The notes under the pieces are model-generated. The model was not told where the DNA came from. It made no database searches and saw nothing but the letters and a program-made list of their open reading frames with translations. 64,000 nt of DNA from Brevibacterium aurantiacum (lineage in GTDB: Bacteria; Actinomycetota; Actinomycetes; Actinomycetales; Brevibacteriaceae). The stretch spans positions 142,132 through 206,131 of the forward strand of contig NZ_VLTK01000007.1 in the NCBI RefSeq assembly GCF_007558825.1, written 5' to 3'. Shown here one piece after another: positions 24,460 through 33,346 of the stretch (within the stretch, counting starts at the first letter, position 1; every line of letters begins with the position of its first letter). The position numbers and the translations under genes were made by a program.

Positions 24460-25608
24460 ATGGCAGTGCTCAAAGGCGTGCGCGTTCTCGACCTCGGCGG
24501 AATCGGCCCCGGCCCCTTCGCCGCAATGATGTTGGCAGATATGGGCGCCGAGGTGATTCGCCTTGATCCGCCGAAGACAGCCGGCCAGCCCATGAACCCT
24601 GTTCTCGACCGTGGCAAGAGGTCGATGACCGCAGACTTCAAGTCCGAAGCCGGCATCGCACTCGCCCGGTCCCTGGCTGCGAAGTCCGACATCGTCATCG
24701 AAGGCTTCCGCCCAGGCGCTGCGGAACGCTTGGGCCTCGGCCCCGACGATCTCCACGCGCTCAATCCTGCCCTTGTCTACGGGCGCATCACCGGCTACGG
24801 CCAGGACGGGCCGAAGTCGCAGAAGGCCGGGCACGACCTCGGGTACATCGCCTCGTCCGGACTGCTCAATCAGCTCGGCCGCGCGGGCGGTCCACCGCAG
24901 TTCCCCGCCAACCTCATCGGCGACTTCGGCGGTGGCGGAATGCTGCTTGTGGTCGGCGTTCTCGGTGCACTCACCAGCGCCCGCACCACCGGCATCGGCA
25001 CCGTCGTCGACACCGCCATGATCGACGGCGCGAATCTCCTGTATTCGATGATGCACGGCTTCTCCGAGATGGGCATGTGGCGTCACGACGCACGCGGTCA
25101 CAACCTCCTGGATTCCGGAGCACCGTTCTACGATGTCTATCCCACCGCCGATGACAGGTACGTGTCCGTTGCCTGCATCGAACCGGCCTTCTTCGCCGAA
25201 TTCGTGCGCACTCTCGACATCGAGGACCGCCTACCCGAACCGCTGGGGCAGATCGACCATTGGCAGCCGAAGCACTGGCCCATCATGCGACCAGTCTTCG
25301 CCGAGGCGCTCGCCTCACACACCTTGGCCGAACTCGAAGAGCTCTTCTCCGGTCACGACGCCTGCGTCGAACCGGTCCGCACCATGGCCGAGGCGAAGAC
25401 CGATCCTCATAACCAGCACCGCGGACTCTTCTACACCGATGAGACCGGAATCGACCAACCCGCACCGGCACCGAGGTTCGGGCAGGCAACCGCCCCCACC
25501 TCAACTGGCGCGGCCACCTCAACTGGTACGGCCAGTGCAGGCCAACCTCGGCGGGCACCGGTCATCGGTGCCGACACCGACGCCGTGATCGCCGAATTGG
25601 GACTGTGA
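24460..25608 (+). CDS. CaiB/BaiF family protein, alpha-methylacyl-CoA racemase-like
   Basis: 382 residues with the class III CoA-transferase/AMACR fold: MAVLKGVRVLDLGGIGPGPFAAMMLADMGAEVIR at the start, then KSDIVIEGFRPGAAERLGLGPDDL. The residues used by racemases are visible as GHDLGY (His near 126) and LIGDFGGGGM (Asp near 150), so alpha-methylacyl-CoA racemase is favoured over a formyl- or carnitine-CoA transferase. The last 50 residues include a Thr/Ala/Gly-rich linker (TSTGAATSTGTASAG), which is unusual. GGAAATC precedes the ATG. It converges with etfA, 20 bases away; an acyl-CoA partner dehydrogenase is not in the window. Confidence 0.85.
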   Translation: MAVLKGVRVLDLGGIGPGPFAAMMLADMGAEVIRLDPPKTAGQPMNPVLDRGKRSMTADFKSEAGIALARSLAAKSDIVIEGFRPGAAERLGLGPDDLHALNPALVYGRITGYGQDGPKSQKAGHDLGYIASSGLLNQLGRAGGPPQFPANLIGDFGGGGMLLVVGVLGALTSARTTGIGTVVDTAMIDGANLLYSMMHGFSEMGMWRHDARGHNLLDSGAPFYDVYPTADDRYVSVACIEPAFFAEFVRTLDIEDRLPEPLGQIDHWQPKHWPIMRPVFAEALASHTLAELEELFSGHDACVEPVRTMAEAKTDPHNQHRGLFYTDETGIDQPAPAPRFGQATAPTSTGAATSTGTASAGQPRRAPVIGADTDAVIAELGL

Positions 25609-25627
25609 GGGAGCTCAGGGGCGAAGG

Positions 25628-26596
25628 TCAGCCGCGGCGGCTCCGGATCTCCTCATTGACGGCCCCGACGACCTCGTGGAGGTCGCCGATGATTGCGTAG
25701 TCGGCACGCTGGACCATCGTCGACTCCTCATCGGTGTTGATTGCGATGAGCGTCTTCGCACCCTCGATGCCGGCCATATGCTGGATCGCGCCGGAGATTC
25801 CACACGCAATGTAGACATCGGGTGTGATCCGACTGCCGGTCTGACCGACCTGCTCGGAATGCGGTCGCCAGCCCAGTCCCGTGACCACACGAGAGACACC
25901 CAGTGCCCCGCCGAGGTGGTCGACGAGTTCGAGGACCTCGCCGAATCCGTTCTCCGAACCGACCCCGCGACCAGCACCGACGACGGCGCGGGCCTGGGTC
26001 AGGCCCGCGGTGTCATTGTCAGCGGCGGTCTCGACCTCGGTGCGGACAACGCGGGTGCGCAGATCCTCGGCCGCCGATTCCGGGGAGTGGCTGAGGATCT
26101 CCGGTGTCGTCGGTGTAGTCTCCTCGGGATTGCAGGCGTGACCGGCGAGGGTGAGAACCTGCAGGTCACCGCCGAGCTGAAGACGTTCGAACGCGGCCCC
26201 GCCGAGCACCTGCCGCAGCAGTCCCTCCTCATCGGCGGCCACGACATTGGCCGCCATCCGCTCCCCGGTTCTCACAGCCACATGCGTCATGAGCTCCATT
26301 CCGCGCGGAGTGCCCGAGGCCAGAACCGCCCCGGTCTCCGGCGCGATGTCGACCAGGGCCTGCGCCCAAGCTGTGGCCGAATACGCCTCGAGATCAGCAG
26401 ACTCGAGGTGGTGGATTCGGTCCACACCGAGGGCTGCGAGTTGGCTGTGGGCGGACTCGCTGAGCGTGCCGATGACGGCAGCTTCGAGGACCGAACCGGC
26501 GAAGACGTCCGCGTTCGTGCGGGCGAAGGTGAGCGCCTCGGCCGACGTCAGCGCCACCTGACCGCTCTCATCGGTTTCGACGAATACGAGAGTCAT
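25628..26596 (-). CDS. etfA: Electron transfer flavoprotein, alpha subunit
   Basis: 322 residues, the usual size. The C-terminal FAD-binding region is intact: AVVGAGRGVGSENGF, LGVSRVVTGLGWRPHSEQVGQTG, DVYIACGISGAIQHMAGIEGAKTLIAINTDEESTMVQRADYAIIGDL. The N-terminal half has the adenine-nucleotide-like fold. EtfA with EtfB takes electrons from flavoprotein dehydrogenases and passes them to ETF-quinone oxidoreductase. It is the last gene of an operon behind the dimethylglycine-dehydrogenase-like gene and etfB; its ATG overlaps the etfB stop by four bases. Confidence 0.96.
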   Translation of the reverse strand: MTLVFVETDESGQVALTSAEALTFARTNADVFAGSVLEAAVIGTLSESAHSQLAALGVDRIHHLESADLEAYSATAWAQALVDIAPETGAVLASGTPRGMELMTHVAVRTGERMAANVVAADEEGLLRQVLGGAAFERLQLGGDLQVLTLAGHACNPEETTPTTPEILSHSPESAAEDLRTRVVRTEVETAADNDTAGLTQARAVVGAGRGVGSENGFGEVLELVDHLGGALGVSRVVTGLGWRPHSEQVGQTGSRITPDVYIACGISGAIQHMAGIEGAKTLIAINTDEESTMVQRADYAIIGDLHEVVGAVNEEIRSRRG

Positions 26597-27369
26597 GATC
26601 TGATCACTCCGATCTCTTCCAGGACGTCGACCAGGGCTCCAGCTGCATCGGGGCCCTCGCCGAGGATGGTGACCTCATTCGCAGTCTCCGGTGGCAGTTC
26701 GAGGCCGATGCGCGGATTTCCGGCACCCGGTTCAGGTGCCACATATTCGGCGATGCGAGCCTTCTTCGCCTTCATCCGTCCGGTGATCGAGGGATAGCGC
26801 GGGTCGACGCCGCCCTCCTGGACCGCGATGACGGCAGGCAGTTCGAGCGAGAAGATCTCCGTGCCCGAGGGACCGATCCCGCGGGCCTCGATCACGGGTC
26901 CGTCGCCGGGAGAGAAAGTCGAGATGCTCGTCAGCACGGGGTACTCGAGGTCATAGGCCAGTCGGATGGGAACCTGAAAGTCGCCGGTGTCGGCGGCATC
27001 ATTGCCCAGCAGCACAAGATCGAAGCTCTGGCCCCCTTCGGCGCGGTCGCGGATGACGTCGCCGATGACCTGGGCGATGTCCTCGGGTCCGAAAGCACCC
27101 GGATCCTCGGCCTCGATGAGTATTCCGTCATTGGCGCCCACGCCCACGGCCGCGCGCAGCTGTTCGACCGCCTCGGCGGGGCCCAATGTCAGTACCGTGA
27201 CCTTGCCGCCGGTGGCTGCCGCGGTCTGGATGGCCAGCTCCACCGCGCATTCCTCATGCGCCGAGGTGGTGTGGCCCAGGTTCGAGTCATCGATGTCCGT
27301 GCCGGAGCCGTCGAGCGTGATCTGGCCCGAGATGTCGGGGATGCGTTTGATGCACACGAGGATGTCCAT
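26593..27369 (-). CDS. etfB: Electron transfer flavoprotein, beta subunit
   Basis: 258 residues. MDILVCIKRIPD is the standard EtfB start. Conserved blocks are SAHEECAVELAIQTA, LLGNDAADTGDFQVPIRLAYDLEYP and VEEPRYPSI-like GGVDPRYPSITGRMKAKKARI, which is the docking and AMP region. GAAGGTAGACG precedes the ATG. It begins three bases after the stop of the upstream oxidoreductase gene and runs into etfA with an ATGA overlap. This gap pattern shows a dedicated three-gene operon rather than the housekeeping etf pair. Confidence 0.96.
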   Translation of the reverse strand: MDILVCIKRIPDISGQITLDGSGTDIDDSNLGHTTSAHEECAVELAIQTAAATGGKVTVLTLGPAEAVEQLRAAVGVGANDGILIEAEDPGAFGPEDIAQVIGDVIRDRAEGGQSFDLVLLGNDAADTGDFQVPIRLAYDLEYPVLTSISTFSPGDGPVIEARGIGPSGTEIFSLELPAVIAVQEGGVDPRYPSITGRMKAKKARIAEYVAPEPGAGNPRIGLELPPETANEVTILGEGPDAAGALVDVLEEIGVIRS

Positions 27370-27372
27370 CGT

Positions 27373-29886
27373 CTACCTTCTGATGCTCTTGTTGTCGGGA
27401 TCGAACAGTGGAGTGGCGTCGATCGAGGCCACCGTCACCGGGTAGGCCTCTTCCATGTAGACGACGGTGAGCTGGTTGCCCAGGACCGCCTCGGCGGGAG
27501 GAAGGAATGCCATGAGGACGTGCTTGCCCAAGCTCGGGGCTGACCCCGCCGAGGTGACGAAGGCGTGGTGCCCGTGCCCGTCGATGAGCGGCTGCCCGTC
27601 TTGTGATCGGATGGGTTCCCCGCCGAGCATGTAGCGCTTCTCGCCGCTGGCGCTCGTGTGATCATCGACCGTGAGCGAGCACAGGATCGCCTTCGGATCC
27701 TCTTCACGGTGGCGCAGGTGGGCGTCGCGGCCGACGAAGCCCTGCGACTTCACCTTCGGCCGAGCCATGCCGACTTCGATGACACTGCGGTCGGAGTCGA
27801 GTTCGGCACCGAAGGCGCGATAGCCCTTCTCGATGCGGCCCGTCGTGCCGTAGACGCCGAGTCCCACGGGCACGAGGCCGTGTTCTGTCCCCGCCTCGGT
27901 GAGGACGTCCCAGAGTCTGAGTCCGGATTCCATGGGGATGTAGAGCTCCCAACCCAGATCGCCGACGTAGGAGATGCGGGAGGCCAGGACCTGCAGTGAG
28001 CCGACTTCGATGGTCCGGGCTGTGCCGAACTTGAAGCCTTCGTGGGAGACGTCTGCGTTCGTGACCTCGGACAGGATGTCGCGTGCTCGTGGCCCCCAGA
28101 GGCCGATCGTCGTCCACGAGGAGGTGAGGTCGGCGATCTGGGCACCTGTCTCCGGGAGCCGATCGGCGAACCATTTGAGGTCGACCATGCCGTGGGCGGC
28201 GCCCGTGACGACGCGGAATCGGTCGTGGGCCAGTCGCATGATGGTCAGGTCCGAGCGGAACCCGCCGGCCTCGTCGAGGACCGGGGTGTAGACGACGCGA
28301 CCGACGCTCACGTCCATCTGGGCCAGCACGATGGACTGGACGGCATCGAGGGCCGCAGGTCCGAATACATCGAAGATGACGAAGCTCGAGAGGTCGACGA
28401 GTCCGGCGCGCTCGCGCAGTGCCAGATGTTCGGCATTGATGATCGGTGACCACCAGCGCGAGTCCCATTCGGCGGTGCGGTCCATGACGCGCTCGCCGAA
28501 TTCCTCGAGCAGCGGCGAATTCGATGCGTACCACTGGGGGCGCTCCCAGCCGGCGACTTCGAAGAATACGGCGCCGAGTTCCTTCTCGCGCTCGTGCATG
28601 GGGGAGAGGCGGACATTGCGGTCGGAGTTCCACTGCTCGCCCGGGTGGACGATGCCGTAGGTTTTGATGAAGGCTTCCGAGGTGCGGGCCCGCACATGTT
28701 CGCGAGTGCGTTGGTGCGGGTGGAAACGGGCGATGTCGGCGCCCTGCACGTCGACCTCCGGACATCCGTTCGTCATCCACTCGGCCACGGCTCGTCCCAC
28801 GCCCGGGCCTTCCTTGACCCACACCGCTGCCGCCGACCACAAGCCCTTGACCTCAGGTGATTCGCCGAGGATGGGAGCACCGTCGGGAGTCAGGGACAGG
28901 AGGCCGTTGATCGCGTAGCGGATCTCGACCTCAGGGTTGGACAGGACATCGGGCATGAGTTCGAGGGCCTGTTCGAGCTGCGGGTCGAAATCGTCGTCGG
29001 TGAAGGGCATCTCCGTGGGGGAGAGCTTCGCGGCCTCGATCGATGGGATCTCGTCGGGTTCGTGAAGAATCGCCCGGTGAGCATAGGAGCCGATCTCCAT
29101 GTCCGAGCCGTGTTGACGTTCGTAGCAGAAGGTGTCCATGTCGCGCACGATCGGGAACGAGATCTCACCCGTCTGCTCGGCCAATTGCGGAACCGGGCCG
29201 ACGCTGATCATCTGGTGCACCGCCGGAGTCAGCGGGATCGCGGCACCGGCCATGGCCGCGATGCGCGGACTCCAGACTCCGCAGGCGATGAGAATCTTAT
29301 CTGTCTCGATCGGCCCCTTGGTCGTGTGGACGCGTGCGATCGCCCCGTTCTCGACGTCGATGCCGGTCACCTCGGTGTTCGGTGACACCGTGAGCGCGCC
29401 CTTGTTCTGCGCGGATTCGCGCATCATCGTCCCCGCCCCCACGGAGTCGACGACGCCGACCGTCGGTGTCCAGAAGGCACCGACGATGACACTGGGGTCG
29501 AGGAAGGGGACCTTCTCGACGACTTCTTCGGGGGTGACCAGGTGGGATTCGATGCCCCAGGCCTTCGCCGAGGCCATCCGTCGTCTCAGCTCCTGCATGC
29601 GCTCCTGGGAGCGGGCGACTTCGAACCCGCCGGACTGCGTGAAGACGCCGAGTTCCTTGTACTGGCGCACGCTGTCGAGGGTGAGATCCGTGATCTCGCG
29701 GGAGTGGTCGACCGGGAAGATGAAGTTCGAGGCGTGGCCGGTCGAGCCGCCAGGATTGGGCAGCGGGCCCTTGTCGACCTGGACGATGTCTCTCCAGCCG
29801 AGCTCGGCCAGATGGTGAACGAGGCTGTTGCCGACGATGCCTGCACCGACGACAACGACACTGGCCTGGGTGGGAATGGAAGCCAT
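27373..29886 (-). CDS. Dimethylglycine dehydrogenase/oxidase-like FAD protein with GcvT domain
   Basis: 837 residues from the ATG at 29886. Residues 1-370 are a DAO-type FAD domain (VVVVGAGIVGNSLVHHLAELG), with GGSTGHAS at about 47-53; His 51 matches the one that carries covalent FAD in this family. Residues about 430-837 are a GcvT-like tetrahydrofolate-binding domain (DLTIMRLAHDRFRVV, ISYVGDLGWELYIP). Such enzymes oxidatively demethylate dimethylglycine, sarcosine or similar amines and hand the carbon to tetrahydrofolate. The directly following etfB and etfA indicate that electrons go to ETF. An AGGAG-C-CTCCT hairpin holds the ribosome site. The exact substrate is not proven. Confidence 0.88.
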   Translation of the reverse strand: MASIPTQASVVVVGAGIVGNSLVHHLAELGWRDIVQVDKGPLPNPGGSTGHASNFIFPVDHSREITDLTLDSVRQYKELGVFTQSGGFEVARSQERMQELRRRMASAKAWGIESHLVTPEEVVEKVPFLDPSVIVGAFWTPTVGVVDSVGAGTMMRESAQNKGALTVSPNTEVTGIDVENGAIARVHTTKGPIETDKILIACGVWSPRIAAMAGAAIPLTPAVHQMISVGPVPQLAEQTGEISFPIVRDMDTFCYERQHGSDMEIGSYAHRAILHEPDEIPSIEAAKLSPTEMPFTDDDFDPQLEQALELMPDVLSNPEVEIRYAINGLLSLTPDGAPILGESPEVKGLWSAAAVWVKEGPGVGRAVAEWMTNGCPEVDVQGADIARFHPHQRTREHVRARTSEAFIKTYGIVHPGEQWNSDRNVRLSPMHEREKELGAVFFEVAGWERPQWYASNSPLLEEFGERVMDRTAEWDSRWWSPIINAEHLALRERAGLVDLSSFVIFDVFGPAALDAVQSIVLAQMDVSVGRVVYTPVLDEAGGFRSDLTIMRLAHDRFRVVTGAAHGMVDLKWFADRLPETGAQIADLTSSWTTIGLWGPRARDILSEVTNADVSHEGFKFGTARTIEVGSLQVLASRISYVGDLGWELYIPMESGLRLWDVLTEAGTEHGLVPVGLGVYGTTGRIEKGYRAFGAELDSDRSVIEVGMARPKVKSQGFVGRDAHLRHREEDPKAILCSLTVDDHTSASGEKRYMLGGEPIRSQDGQPLIDGHGHHAFVTSAGSAPSLGKHVLMAFLPPAEAVLGNQLTVVYMEEAYPVTVASIDATPLFDPDNKSIRR

Positions 29887-30027
29887 AGGAGGCTCCTCTC
29901 CGAAGGCATCTTCGCCTTCAACGGCACATGTTGCGTAATATGCAACGTGACGCACTATGTGAAACTGGGTGCTTCGATCGTCCTCCGCCCGCCGAGGTGT
30001 GTCAAGGGTTTGTTCAGCGAGCGCTCG

Positions 30028-30804
30028 TCAGCGCTCGCGCCAGCCGAACCGTGACGAGATGTCGGCCGCCGCAGCCACCAGCAGGTCCTTGGCGGCATCG
30101 ACCTTTGCGTCGGTGAAGCGGAAGCCGGGGCCCGAGGCCGAGATCGAGGCGATGACATCGCCGTGGGCGTTGCGGATGGGTGCAGACACGGCGGTGAGGC
30201 CGACCTCGAGCTCGTCGACGACGATCGAGTGCCCGGCGGCGACAACCTCGGCGACTTCGGTGAGCAGGTGGGGGATCGAGGTCACCGTGTGCGGGGTGTA
30301 GGTCGGCAGCTTCGCCTCGAGCGCGGTGCGGATGCCGGTCTCGCTCAGGCCCGACAGGAGGACCTTGCCGTTCGAGGTTGCGTGCAGAGGGATGCGTTGG
30401 CCGACCCAGTTGTGGCTCTGGACAGAGGCGTTGCCCGATACCTGGTCGAGGTAGAGGGCCGCACCGTCGGAGAGGACGGCGACGTTGATCGTCTCACCGG
30501 TCTGCTCGGCTAAGCGCTTCGCGACGGGGCGGGCTTCCTGGACGATGTCGAGGCGTGCGGTGGTGGCCCCGGCGAGACGGAGGATGCCAAGACCCAGGCG
30601 GTACTTACCGCGATGCTGGTCCTGTTCGACGAGGCCGCGGGCCTCGAGCGTGGAGACGATGCGCGACGCCGTCGATTTGTGCACGCCGAGTTCGGCGGCG
30701 ATATCGGTGACGCCGGCGAGCCCGGTGCGGGCGATGACCTCGAGGATCGTGACCGCGCGGTCAACCGACTGCACGGAGCCGGAGTGCGTCTCGCTGTTGC
30801 TCAT
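30028..30804 (-). CDS. IclR-family transcriptional regulator
   Basis: Start at the ATG at 30804 with TACAGT six bases upstream and no Shine-Dalgarno. The 258-residue product has the IclR winged helix at about residues 10-75 (SVDRAVTILEVIARTGLAGVTDIAAELGVHKSTASRIVSTLEARGLVE) and the effector domain after it (ETINVAVLSDGAALYLDQVSG, HATSNGKVLLSGL, GHSIVVDELEVGLTAVSAPIRNAHGDVIASISASGPGFR). It lies directly upstream of, and in the same direction as, the dimethylglycine-type operon, with 141 bases between, and diverges from a second IclR gene. Either or both may regulate this region. Confidence 0.92.
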   Translation of the reverse strand: MSNSETHSGSVQSVDRAVTILEVIARTGLAGVTDIAAELGVHKSTASRIVSTLEARGLVEQDQHRGKYRLGLGILRLAGATTARLDIVQEARPVAKRLAEQTGETINVAVLSDGAALYLDQVSGNASVQSHNWVGQRIPLHATSNGKVLLSGLSETGIRTALEAKLPTYTPHTVTSIPHLLTEVAEVVAAGHSIVVDELEVGLTAVSAPIRNAHGDVIASISASGPGFRFTDAKVDAAKDLLVAAAADISSRFGWRER

Positions 30805-30925
30805 CCCGAAACTGTAGCTCACATGACACAACACGGACAGAGGCGAACCACGTGTGATGTAGGGTGAATGCCGCCGGAGTGCCAATGGTGCCGCGGCATA
30901 TCTTTCCCCGACGGAGTTGAGCGCT

Positions 30926-31675
30926 ATGAGCAATGGGACCCAGTCGATCGATCGCGCGGCAGAGATATTGTCGCTGGTGGTGAAGTCGGATGACCCGATC
31001 TCCTACACCGAGGTGGTGGAGTCGACGGAGCTGGCTCGCTCGACGGTCTCACGCCTGCTCTCCGCCCTCGAGCGCAACGGGCTGGTCGAACGTGACGGCG
31101 AGGGGCTCTATCGCGGAGGTTCTCTGTTCGCGACCTACGCTTCGCGCTTCGATCGCGTCGAAACGCTGGTCACGGCGGCCGATCCCACGCTGCAGCGGCT
31201 GAGTGAGGAGACCGGGGAGACGGTCAACCTCGCCGTTCCGAGCTCCACGGGCGTCGTGCAGGTCGCGCAGGTCGATTCGACCTTCGTCCTCGGCGCCACC
31301 AACTGGGTCGACGTGGAGGTGCCGGCGCACTGTTCGGCGCTGGGCAAGATCATGTACGCCTTCGAAATCATTCCGGTCCCCTCCGGCCGGCTGGAGCGGC
31401 GCACCCCGTACACCCTGGGGTCCCGGAAGGAACTCATGGACAACCTCGCCGAGGTGCGCGAACGCGGATATGCGCTCGTGCACGAGGAATTCGAAGAGGG
31501 ACTCGATGCCCTTGCTGCACCCGTGTACGGCGTTGACGGCAGCGTCGTCGCAGCCGTTGGCATCTCGGGCCCGACCATGCGCATCGCTGACCACCACGAG
31601 ACCGTCGGCAAACTCCTCGTCGACGAGGCAGGCCTGCTCTCCCGCAGCCTCAAGCGCAAGGTCACCCACCGGTAG
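30926..31675 (+). CDS. IclR-family transcriptional regulator
   Basis: 249 residues from the ATG at 30926, with GGAG nine bases upstream. Residues about 7-70 form the winged helix (SIDRAAEILSLVVKSDDPISYTEVVESTELARSTVSRLLSALERNGLVE) and the rest an IclR effector domain (GETVNLAVPSSTGVVQVAQV, HCSALGKIMYAFE, GYALVHEEFEEGLDALAAPVYGVDGSVVAAVGISGP). It is divergent from the IclR gene at 30028 with a 121-base shared promoter region. Its similarity to that gene suggests paralogous regulators for two related modules of the demethylation island, but the assignment is inference. Confidence 0.9.
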   Translation: MSNGTQSIDRAAEILSLVVKSDDPISYTEVVESTELARSTVSRLLSALERNGLVERDGEGLYRGGSLFATYASRFDRVETLVTAADPTLQRLSEETGETVNLAVPSSTGVVQVAQVDSTFVLGATNWVDVEVPAHCSALGKIMYAFEIIPVPSGRLERRTPYTLGSRKELMDNLAEVRERGYALVHEEFEEGLDALAAPVYGVDGSVVAAVGISGPTMRIADHHETVGKLLVDEAGLLSRSLKRKVTHR

Positions 31676-31780
31676 GCACGCTCCCGACTCATGTCATCGA
31701 CATTCTCGCGGTGGTGGCAGCATCTCTCTCACGTCTGATCGACCTCAACCCGGTGAGGAATGAGAAGTTCTCCTGCGAGT

Positions 31781-32686
31781 TCAGATCCGACCCAGCTTGT
31801 CCGGATTACTCACCAGCCGCAGGCTGCAGATGCGGCCGGCGGCATCGACTTGCGCCTCAAGGACATGGTCGTGATCGCCACGAACCACAGCGACGACCAC
31901 TCCGCCGTTGACTTCGACGATCCCCTTGAAGTCCAGGCCGCTGGAGTCGCCGGGTGTGATGACGGAGCTGAAGAACCGTGTAATCCGTTCGGCACCGAAG
32001 ATCGGATTGAGCGCGGAGGAGATCTTTCCTCCGCCATCTGCCCAGAACACGGCGTCCTCGGCCAGCAGCAGCGAAAGTGCAGTGGACAGATCCCCACTGT
32101 GGATGGCGTCGATGAGGCGAGTCAGCACCGTCCTGTCCGCTGCGCGAGTCACCGGCTGGTCAACGTCGAGACGGCGCGCCGCCCGTGAGACCATCTGCCG
32201 CACAGCGGCCGGCTTCTTCGCGAGAATCCGGGCGACCTCCTCGGCGCTCATATCGAATGCCCGAGTCAGGACGAAGGCCGCTCGAGCCTCTGGGCTCAGC
32301 TGCTCGGCAAGGTGGAGAAGAGTCAGCGACAACAGCTCCCGGTTCGCGACCGCGTCCTCAGGCAGCTGATCGGTCGCGACCGGCTCCGGCAGCCACGGGC
32401 CAGGATAGTCCTCCTTGATGTGTGAGAGCTGCCGGGAGCGGTCGATCGCACGTCGTACGCCCACCGTCGTCAGCCAGGCCGGCCAGGAAGCAATGGCCTC
32501 GCCGGTCTTGCGTTCGTGGACGACTGCGGCAATGCCGACTTCTGAGACCACATCTTCAGCATGGCCGGCATCGCCGAGGATGCGGTAGGCGATTCCGAAC
32601 AGACGACCCTTCTCAACGTCCCAGGCTCGGGTCGCCTCGGTGCTGGTGTCTGTGTCTTCGGCGTTGCCGAGTTCGATCTCGTCCAC
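31781..32686 (-). CDS. ECF41-type RNA polymerase sigma factor (SigJ-like)
   Basis: 301 residues. Residues about 20-100 are sigma region 2 and residues 130-180 region 4 (LSPEARAAFVLTRAFDMSAEEVARIL), followed by a SnoaL-like domain. The two landmarks of ECF41 are both present: WLPEP near residue 100 between regions 2 and 4, and NPDKL at the very end. In this class the C-terminal domain acts as a built-in regulator instead of a separate anti-sigma factor. The start is a GTG with a weak ribosome site. It follows the carboxymuconolactone-decarboxylase-like gene by 14 bases, the standard ECF41 partnership. Confidence 0.92.
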   Translation of the reverse strand: MDEIELGNAEDTDTSTEATRAWDVEKGRLFGIAYRILGDAGHAEDVVSEVGIAAVVHERKTGEAIASWPAWLTTVGVRRAIDRSRQLSHIKEDYPGPWLPEPVATDQLPEDAVANRELLSLTLLHLAEQLSPEARAAFVLTRAFDMSAEEVARILAKKPAAVRQMVSRAARRLDVDQPVTRAADRTVLTRLIDAIHSGDLSTALSLLLAEDAVFWADGGGKISSALNPIFGAERITRFFSSVITPGDSSGLDFKGIVEVNGGVVVAVVRGDHDHVLEAQVDAAGRICSLRLVSNPDKLGRI

Positions 32687-32700
32687 CCATCCAATGTAGA

Positions 32701-33201
32701 TCAGTCGGCCGATGATTCCGCGCCCGAGGCAGCGGTCACCTCGGCGGGCGCTGCAGACTCGTCGTCGACCGGTGGAGTGGTCTCGGTGGCGATCGCCAGG
32801 CGATTCCAGATGTTGATCGTGGAGATGGCCAGAAGCAGGTCGCCGAGCTGCTCGGCGTTGAAGTGCTTGGCCGCCTCGTCCCAGATCTCGTCCGTCACGG
32901 TCTCCGGGCCGAGCTTCGTCACCGCATCCGTGAGGGCGAATACGCTGCGCTCACTCTCATCGAACAGGGCACCTGCGTGCTGCCAGGCGGAGACAGCGAA
33001 GAGCTTTCGGGACGGGACGCCGAGCCGTTCCAAATCGGTGGAGTGCATGTCGACGCAGAAGCCGCAGCCGTTGACGATTGAGGCGCGGAGCTTGATGAGA
33101 TCGTAGAGTTCGTCGCCGAGTGCAGTGCGGCAGTAGGTGTCGAGCCGAGCGACATGGGAGTACCCCTTCTTGCTGACTTTGTCGAGGCTGATGCGAGCCA
33201 T
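32701..33201 (-). CDS. Carboxymuconolactone decarboxylase/AhpD-like protein (ECF41 partner)
   Basis: 166 residues. The AhpD-like active site reads IVNGCGFCVDMHS (CxxC followed by a histidine) near residue 46, a peroxidase or disulfide-reductase type site. The C-terminal 25 residues are Ala/Glu/Ser-rich. ECF41 sigma factors are typically encoded with a carboxymuconolactone decarboxylase, oxidoreductase or epimerase, called COE, and control its promoter. Here the gene comes first and the sigma factor second, separated by 14 bases, with a candidate ECF41 promoter about 80-100 bases upstream (33279-33314). The physiological substrate is unknown. Confidence 0.92.
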   Translation of the reverse strand: MARISLDKVSKKGYSHVARLDTYCRTALGDELYDLIKLRASIVNGCGFCVDMHSTDLERLGVPSRKLFAVSAWQHAGALFDESERSVFALTDAVTKLGPETVTDEIWDEAAKHFNAEQLGDLLLAISTINIWNRLAIATETTPPVDDESAAPAEVTAASGAESSAD

Positions 33202-33278
33202 GAGTGTCCTTTCCTGACAGGAACGGCACGTTCCGGTGTGAACGCTGCTACAGACGTATTTCGCCTGTCACCAAGTTT

Positions 33279-33314
33279 GTCGGATGGCAGGCTCGAAGTG
33301 TGACATGGTCACAC
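33279..33314 (-). promoter_or_regulatory. Candidate ECF41 promoter with an overlapping palindrome
   Basis: On the minus strand TGTCACA is followed after exactly 16 bases by CGAC, close to the TGTCACA-N16-CGTC pattern known for ECF41 promoters. TGTCACA is the second half of a 17-bp palindrome (33298-33314, GTGTGAC-ATG-GTCACAC read on the plus strand). It precedes the COE-sigma pair, so autoregulation is likely. Confidence 0.55.
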
Positions 33315-33346
33315 GAATCTGTTGTCGCTCAGGCACGTCTGCTGCC

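Noticed and set aside
24424..25101. 225-codon minus-strand frame over the CaiB/AMACR gene
   Set aside because: Mirror of a clearly conserved gene.
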